Below, piece by piece: positions 59,273 to 64,000 of a stretch of 64,000 nucleotides of DNA. The notes under the pieces were generated by a model. The model saw nothing but the letters and a program-made list of their open reading frames with translations. It searched no databases and was not told the origin of the DNA. The stretch is from NCBI GenBank assembly GCA_963765725.1, contig CAVXXI010000002.1:1-64000 (forward strand). The letters are read 5' to 3'. Made by a program: the position numbers and the translations under genes. Position 1 is the stretch's first letter. Each line of letters begins with the position of its first letter. Source of the stretch: DASQEH01 sp963765725. GTDB taxonomy: Bacteria > Actinomycetota > Actinomycetes > Propionibacteriales > Nocardioidaceae.

Positions 59273-60227
59273 GCCGCCGTACGCCGCCGAGCCCTCTCGC
59301 ACCGCGGTACCGACCACGACCCCGGAGTGGCTGCTGCGGGGCGAGGTCGCGATGTGCCCTTGCGGCTGCATCGGCAAGCGCAAGCGCGGCTCCTTCGTCG
59401 AGAAGACCCTGACCGGCGGGTCCGACCTGCTCCGGCAGGTGATGTTCAGCGAGGACGTCGCCCTGCAGGGTGGACTGCTTCAGCGCGTCGACGCCAGGGC
59501 GAAGATCGTGGCGATGCTGGTCCTGCTCGTAGCGGCGTCGTTCCTCCACACCATCGCGGCGCTGCTGGCGCTGTACGCGCTCACGCTGCTGGTAGCGGTG
59601 GCCTCCCGGCTGCCGGTCGGGTACTTCATCAAGCGGGTATGGCTCTTCATCCCGATCTTCACGATGATCGTCATCCTCCCCGCGACGCTCTCGATCGTCA
59701 CCCCTGGACACATCGTGCTCGAGCTGTGGAGCTGGCACGGCCACCCCGAGGGCTTCACGTCCCAGGGGCTGACCTCTGCCGGGCTCGTGGTGAGCCGGGT
59801 GGCCGTGTCGATCTCCCTCGTGCTGCTGCTGACGCTGACCACGCCCTGGGCCAAGCTGCTGGCCGCCCTTCGCAGCCTCGGCGTGCCACGAATGTTCGTC
59901 ATGGTGATCGCGATGGCTTACCGCTATATCTTCTTGCTGCTCGGCTCGGTCAGCGAGATGTACGAGTCGCGGAAGTCGCGCACCGTCGGCGCCCAGCGCC
60001 ACGACCGGGCGGCCCGGGCATTCGTCGGCGCGACCGCCGGCGCACTCATCGGCAAGGCCAACCACCTGTCCGAGGAGGTCCATCAGGCGATGGTGTCCCG
60101 CGGGTACCGGGGTGAGGCGACAACCCTCCAGACCTTCCGGCTGCGTGCTACGGACGTCGTGTTCGTGACCGCGGCCTGCCTGTGCGCGGCGACGACCTGG
60201 TGGGGTGACCGTCTCCTTGGCCGCTGA
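59265..60227 (+). CDS. cbiQ: ECF transporter transmembrane subunit CbiQ
   Basis: 320 residues. A cytosolic N-terminus with a CPCGC motif (VAMCPCGCIGKRKRG) precedes four to five membrane segments (AKIVAMLVLLVAASFLHTIA, VWLFIPIFTMIVILPATLS) and the coupling helices around MFVMVIAMAYRYIFLLLGSV, ESRKSRTVG and VHQAMVSRGYRGE, which contact the ATPase. The Cys motif may bind metal and is not part of every CbiQ. Overlaps cbiM by 8 nt and cbiO by 23 nt: one operon. Confidence 0.9.
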   Translation: MSEPPYAAEPSRTAVPTTTPEWLLRGEVAMCPCGCIGKRKRGSFVEKTLTGGSDLLRQVMFSEDVALQGGLLQRVDARAKIVAMLVLLVAASFLHTIAALLALYALTLLVAVASRLPVGYFIKRVWLFIPIFTMIVILPATLSIVTPGHIVLELWSWHGHPEGFTSQGLTSAGLVVSRVAVSISLVLLLTLTTPWAKLLAALRSLGVPRMFVMVIAMAYRYIFLLLGSVSEMYESRKSRTVGAQRHDRAARAFVGATAGALIGKANHLSEEVHQAMVSRGYRGEATTLQTFRLRATDVVFVTAACLCAATTWWGDRLLGR

Positions 60228-61053
60228 GCCCTTGTCCACTGAGCCGGTCTTCGTCTGCCGCGACCTGAGCTATGCCTACCTGGACCGCTTCCCTGCCCTG
60301 TCCGGGGTGTCCCTGGACGTGTACCGGGGTGAGAAGCTGGCGCTCCTCGGCGCGAACGGCTGCGGCAAGTCCACACTGCTCAAGGTCCTCGACGGGCTCG
60401 TACACCCGACGGCTGGGACGGTCTCCGCATTCGGTTCGCCGGTCACCGAGGACACCCTCGAGGACGAGCAGTTCTCCCGGGGCTTCCGCTCCCGCGTCGG
60501 GTTCGTCTTCCAGAACTCCGATACACAGGTGTTCTCGCCGACCGTACGCGAGGAGGTCGCGTTCGGGTGTCTGCAGCTGGGGATGGGTACCGACGAGGCG
60601 CTCGCACGCGTCGACGACGTCCTGGCCATGCTCGACATCGCCGACCTGGTCGACCGGGCGCCGTTCCAGCTCTCCGGTGGGCAGAAGAAGCGCGTGGCGA
60701 TCGCGTCGGTGCTGGTCATGAACCCCGAGGTCCTGCTCTTCGACGAGCCGACGGCCGCGCTGGATCCGAGAGCACAGCAGTGGCTGACCGAGCTCATCGT
60801 CGAGCTCAACGACGCGGGCAAGACGATCGTGCTCGCGACGCACGACCTCGATGTGCTCGACCGCATCGCTGACCGCTGCGTAGTGTTCTCCGAGCAGCAC
60901 ACCGTCGTCGAGTCAGGGACACCACAGGAAGTCCTGTCCGACCGTGACCTGCTGCTGTCGGTCAACCTCGTGCACGAGCACAGCCACCCGCACCTGAGCG
61001 GCGAGCGCGTCGTCGTGCACAGCCACGAGCATTCCGGGCGCCACCACGACTGA
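60205..61053 (+). CDS. cbiO: ECF transporter ATPase CbiO
   Basis: 282 residues. ABC ATPase with Walker A GANGCGKST (49-57), a Q-loop in VGFVFQNSDTQVFSPT, signature FQLSGGQKKRVAIA, Walker B EVLLFDEPTAALDP and the switch His in VLATHDLDVLDR. The last 30 residues are unusually His-rich (VHEHSHPHLSGE, VHSHEHSGRHHD), which suggests a metal-binding tail. It powers uptake with CbiM and CbiQ. Confidence 0.92.
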   Translation: MTVSLAAEPLSTEPVFVCRDLSYAYLDRFPALSGVSLDVYRGEKLALLGANGCGKSTLLKVLDGLVHPTAGTVSAFGSPVTEDTLEDEQFSRGFRSRVGFVFQNSDTQVFSPTVREEVAFGCLQLGMGTDEALARVDDVLAMLDIADLVDRAPFQLSGGQKKRVAIASVLVMNPEVLLFDEPTAALDPRAQQWLTELIVELNDAGKTIVLATHDLDVLDRIADRCVVFSEQHTVVESGTPQEVLSDRDLLLSVNLVHEHSHPHLSGERVVVHSHEHSGRHHD

Positions 61054-61167
61054 CGCCGTCCGCGCACGCCCCTGAGCCTGTCGCCGCCCGCCGGGCGCCC
61101 GACCCGGGCAGTCGCGCGTGAGCGCGCCCCGCCGGGGTACAAGCCGGGCTCACGACCAGGAGGTCCC

Positions 61168-61488
61168 ATGAAGAAGCTCACTCCCGACGGCGACTCGTTG
61201 ATGGACATCGTGTTCGACGCGTTCGCGACCTACCGGCTCACCACGCTCGTCAAGGACGACAAGATCACCGAGGACCTCCGCCACGTCGTGTGGCGCCGGT
61301 ACGGACTGCCCAGTGACGAGGACAGCAACAAGATCAGCTACCTCCTCACGTGCCCCTGGTGCCTCAGCGTGTACTTCGGCGCGGCAGCAGTGGCCGGCCG
61401 AATGTTGTTCCCGAAGGTGTGGGGTCCGGCGGCGAAGGCGCTGACGTACTCTGCTCTGACGGGGCTGCTGGCCGAGCAGCGAGCGTGA
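61168..61488 (+). CDS. DUF1360 family protein
   Basis: 106 residues; a strong AGGAGGT lies 4 nt before the ATG. Family text: DIVFDAFATYRLTTLVKDDK, VWRRYGLPSD, and the hallmark YLLTCPWCLSVYFGAAAVAG with a CPWC pair, then one hydrophobic helix. Function is unknown. It precedes the FAD-Rieske gene by 16 bp and probably shares its transcript. Confidence 0.85.
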   Translation: MKKLTPDGDSLMDIVFDAFATYRLTTLVKDDKITEDLRHVVWRRYGLPSDEDSNKISYLLTCPWCLSVYFGAAAVAGRMLFPKVWGPAAKALTYSALTGLLAEQRA

Positions 61489-61504
61489 GACGGAGGCGCT
61501 GACG

Positions 61505-63010
61505 ATGACGTCGGTGTGGATGGACCGGCCCGATCTTCCGGTCTTCGGGCCGCTTCGGGCCGGGGGGACCTACGACGTGGTGGTGGCGGGTGCCGGCCTC
61601 ACCGGGATGGTGACGGCGCTGCTGCTGGCCCGCTCGGGCTGCCAGGTGGCCGTCCTCGAGGCTCGCCACCTGGGCGCCGGCACCACGGGACACACCACAG
61701 CGAAGGTCAGCCTGCTGCAGGGCACCCGGCTGTCGACGATGGGCAAGAAGCAGCCCGACGACATCGTCCGCGCGTACGTCGAGGCCAACACCGAGGGCCA
61801 GCAGTGGCTGCTCCGGTACTGCGACGACCACGGAGTCGACGTCCAGCGCCGGCCCGCGTACACCTACGCGACCACCGACAGCGGGGAGTCGGCCGCCCAG
61901 GCCGAGCTGGATGCCTGCCGCAACGCCGGCATCAAGGCGGTTTGGACCGACACACCGGAGCTGCCGTACCCGACCCGGGGCGCCGTCCGGCTCGACGACC
62001 AGGCCCAGCTCGACCCGATCGACGTGCTGCTCGCTCTCGTCGACGACTTCCAGCAGCATGGCGGCGTCGTCTTCGACTCCACTCGGGTGACGTCGGTACA
62101 GCTGGGGTCCGAGGCGACCATCACGACCGACCAGGGCGTGGTGACCGCCCCGCAGCTCGTCCTCGCCACAGGCATACCCGTCCTGGACCGCGGCGCGTAC
62201 TTCGCGCGGCTGGAGCCGCTGCGGTCCTACGCGCTGGCGTTCGAGGTCCCCGAGTGCCCGAGCGGCATGTACCTGTCCGCGGACCTCCCCACGCGCTCGC
62301 TGCGCTCACTCCCCCGCGCCGGCGGCGAGCTGCTGCTGGTCGGTGGGAACGGGCACACCGTTGGCCGGCACGTCCCAACCAGCGAGCTCGTCGACGACCT
62401 GACCTCCTGGACCGGCGAGCACTTCCCCGGCGCGACCATCACGCACTCCTGGTCCGCCCAGGACTACGAGTCGATCGACAGTCTCCCGTACGTCGGCTCC
62501 CTGACGCCCGGAGGCGACCGGTGCTTCGTGGCGACCGGCTACGACAAGTGGGGCATGACCAACGCCGTCGCCGCGAGCCTGGCCCTGTCCAGCCGGATCC
62601 TCGGGGGCAGCACCGAGTGGGCGGAGGCGCTCGACAGCTGGCGGTTGCGCGAGCTCGGTGGCCTGCCGTCAGCGGCCCGGCTCAACGCCAGCGTGGCGCT
62701 GCACCTGGCGGAGGGCTGGCTGCGGACCGCCGTCGGGAACGCGGAGACGGGCGTCCCCGAAGAAGGGCAGGGACACGTCGAGCGAGACGGCATCCAGCCG
62801 GTCGCCGTCTGTACCGTGGCGGGGCAGACCCGCCGGTTCTCGGCCGTGTGCCCCCACCTGCGTGGCATCCTCACCTGGAACGACGCCGAGGCGTCGTGGG
62901 ACTGTCCGCTGCACGGCTCACGGTTCTCCGCCGCCGGCGACCTGCTGGAGGGCCCGGCGACCTCAGGGCTCCAGGAGATCGGTGGCATGGGCACTGCCGA
63001 AGGACCGTAA
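61505..63010 (+). CDS. FAD-dependent oxidoreductase with C-terminal Rieske domain
   Basis: 501 residues. The N-terminal DAO-type FAD domain shows YDVVVAGAGLTGMVTALLLA and ARHLGAGTTGHTTAKVSLLQ, and later DSLPYVGSLTPGGDRCFVAT, then YDKWGMTNAVAASLALS. The last 100 residues are a Rieske [2Fe-2S] domain with CPHLRG and CPLHGSRF as ligands. The pair is widespread in soil bacteria; the substrate is unknown. The end overlaps the convergent P-type ATPase by 48 bp. Confidence 0.88.
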   Translation: MTSVWMDRPDLPVFGPLRAGGTYDVVVAGAGLTGMVTALLLARSGCQVAVLEARHLGAGTTGHTTAKVSLLQGTRLSTMGKKQPDDIVRAYVEANTEGQQWLLRYCDDHGVDVQRRPAYTYATTDSGESAAQAELDACRNAGIKAVWTDTPELPYPTRGAVRLDDQAQLDPIDVLLALVDDFQQHGGVVFDSTRVTSVQLGSEATITTDQGVVTAPQLVLATGIPVLDRGAYFARLEPLRSYALAFEVPECPSGMYLSADLPTRSLRSLPRAGGELLLVGGNGHTVGRHVPTSELVDDLTSWTGEHFPGATITHSWSAQDYESIDSLPYVGSLTPGGDRCFVATGYDKWGMTNAVAASLALSSRILGGSTEWAEALDSWRLRELGGLPSAARLNASVALHLAEGWLRTAVGNAETGVPEEGQGHVERDGIQPVAVCTVAGQTRRFSAVCPHLRGILTWNDAEASWDCPLHGSRFSAAGDLLEGPATSGLQEIGGMGTAEGP

Positions 63011-64000
63011 CCGCAGGCTGTTGCTGACCACGAAGACCGACGAGAACGCCATCGCCGCTCCGGCGACGACGGGGTTGAGCAGACCGGCCATGGCGAGCGG
63101 CAGGGCCGCGGCGTTGTACCCGAACGCCCAGAACAGGTTGCCCCTGATGGTGGCCAGCGTACGGCGGGAGAGCACGATCGCGTCGGCGACGGCGCGCAGG
63201 TCCCCGCGTACCAGGGTGAGGTCGCTGGCCTCGATGGCGACGTCGGTGCCCGAGCCCATCGCGATGCCGAGGTCGGCCTGAGCCAGCGCGGCGGCGTCGT
63301 TGACGCCGTCGCCGACCATCGCCACGACCTGGCCCTGCTGCTGCAGCCGGCGCACGGCGGCAACCTTCTCCGCGGGAAGCACACCGGCGATGACGTCGCG
63401 AATGCCTACCTCGGCCGCGACGGCCCGAGCCGCCCGCTCGTTGTCGCCGGTGAGCAGGATCGGGGCGAGTCCGAGGCCGCGCAGCCGTGATACCCCCTCG
63501 GCGCTCGTCGCCTTGACCGTGTCGCCCACCACCAGCACTCCCCGGCACCGGCCGTCCCAGGCGACCGCGACGACCGTACGCCCCTCGGACTCGGCCGCCT
63601 CGCGCGCAGCGGTCAAGGCTTCGGGAAGCAGCTCGGTCGTCTCGCGCGCCACCTCGTCGACGCTTCCCACGAGGACCCGTCTTCCCTCGACGACCCCGGT
63701 CACGCCCGTACCGTCCACCGCGCTGAAGTCGTGCACGCCCGGCAGCTCACCAGCCGCGCGGGCCGCGCCCGAGACGGCTGCGCCGATGGGGTGCTCAGAG
63801 GCGTCCTCCACAGCGCCGGCGAGCCGCAGCACCTCGGACTCGTCCTCACCGGGCGCCGCCGTCACGCCGACGAGGCGCATCCGGCCCGTCGTGACGGTGC
63901 CGGTCTTGTCCAGCAGGACGGTGTCGACCTGCCGGGTGGCCTCCAGGACCTGCGGCCCCCTGATGAGGATCCCGAGCTGGGCGCCGCGTCCGGTGCCGAC
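62963..64000 (-). CDS. Heavy-metal P-type ATPase, C-terminal part (5' end outside window)
   Basis: About 345 residues are in the window. The phosphorylation motif VLLDKTGTVTTGRM lies near 63900, followed by the nucleotide-binding HP-motif segment VEDASEHPIGAAVSG, GVLVVGDTVKATSAEGVSRL, PILLTGDNERAARAVAAEVG and the hinge MVGDGVNDAAALAQADLGIA. It ends with two membrane segments and VVSNSLRLRSFGSA. The N-terminal metal-binding domain and the CPx channel motif, which would tell copper from zinc, are beyond position 64000. The SEHP motif supports a P1B heavy-metal exporter. Confidence 0.9.
   Translation of the reverse strand, partial: VGTGRGAQLGILIRGPQVLEATRQVDTVLLDKTGTVTTGRMRLVGVTAAPGEDESEVLRLAGAVEDASEHPIGAAVSGAARAAGELPGVHDFSAVDGTGVTGVVEGRRVLVGSVDEVARETTELLPEALTAAREAAESEGRTVVAVAWDGRCRGVLVVGDTVKATSAEGVSRLRGLGLAPILLTGDNERAARAVAAEVGIRDVIAGVLPAEKVAAVRRLQQQGQVVAMVGDGVNDAAALAQADLGIAMGSGTDVAIEASDLTLVRGDLRAVADAIVLSRRTLATIRGNLFWAFGYNAAALPLAMAGLLNPVVAGAAMAFSSVFVVSNSLRLRSFGSAHATDLLEP

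Overview
The window is high-GC actinobacterial DNA. It carries mshB (mycothiol synthesis), the sigE-rseA-htrA-tatB-mrp block, a menaquinone-type succinate dehydrogenase, and the actinobacterial families DUF3117, DUF6758 and DUF6113. From memory this mix and order best fit the Propionibacteriales, probably Nocardioidaceae; this was not tested. No rRNA, tRNA or CRISPR array was seen.

Layout. 1-1.14 kb is a decayed IS481-family element at the window edge. 1.1-6.0 kb holds a ferritin-like gene, a DEAD-box helicase, an L,D-transpeptidase, an SDR and a hydrolase, most with small indels. 6.0-12.1 kb is housekeeping and transport: PHP phosphatase, DUF6758, Nudix, histidine phosphatase, EamA exporter, PhzF. 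12.1-19.9 kb is a conserved envelope block: MgtE-N/CBS protein, DUF1003, Mrp, TatB, HtrA, an RseA/RseB-like fusion, SigE and a divergent O-methyltransferase.

20.1-28.0 kb looks like an accessory glycan locus: a UDP-sulfoquinovose synthase, a second sugar-nucleotide epimerase, a DPM1-like glycosyltransferase, a large membrane protein, a secreted glycosidase-like protein and a Wzx-like flippase. I infer synthesis and export of a sulfonated surface glycan. 28.2-40.7 kb has pepA, DUF3117, paaX with an enoyl-CoA hydratase, tag, a DivIVA-domain protein, a FolP2-type protein, a LOG-like protein, dapE, a glycerophosphodiesterase and dapD. 40.8-47.9 kb has dapC, fdxA, mshB, a YciI/ECF42 sigma pair and a Nudix-kinase fusion. 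47.9-57.9 kb has a GH13 enzyme, sdhCAB, a pterin dehydratase, a protealysin-like protease with its emfourin-type inhibitor, PAP2 and an FAD dehydrogenase. 58.0-61.1 kb is an ECF nickel/cobalt importer (cbiMQO) behind a Nur-like operator. The end holds an FAD-Rieske oxidoreductase and part of a metal P-type ATPase.

Two cross-cutting patterns stand out. First, many intergenic gaps hold tandem arrays of a 22-bp unit in two related sequence families, sometimes head to head, sometimes forming the ends of reading frames. Second, small frameshifts cluster at 1-6 kb and in the sdh operon, including in genes expected to be essential; sequence or assembly error is as likely as decay.
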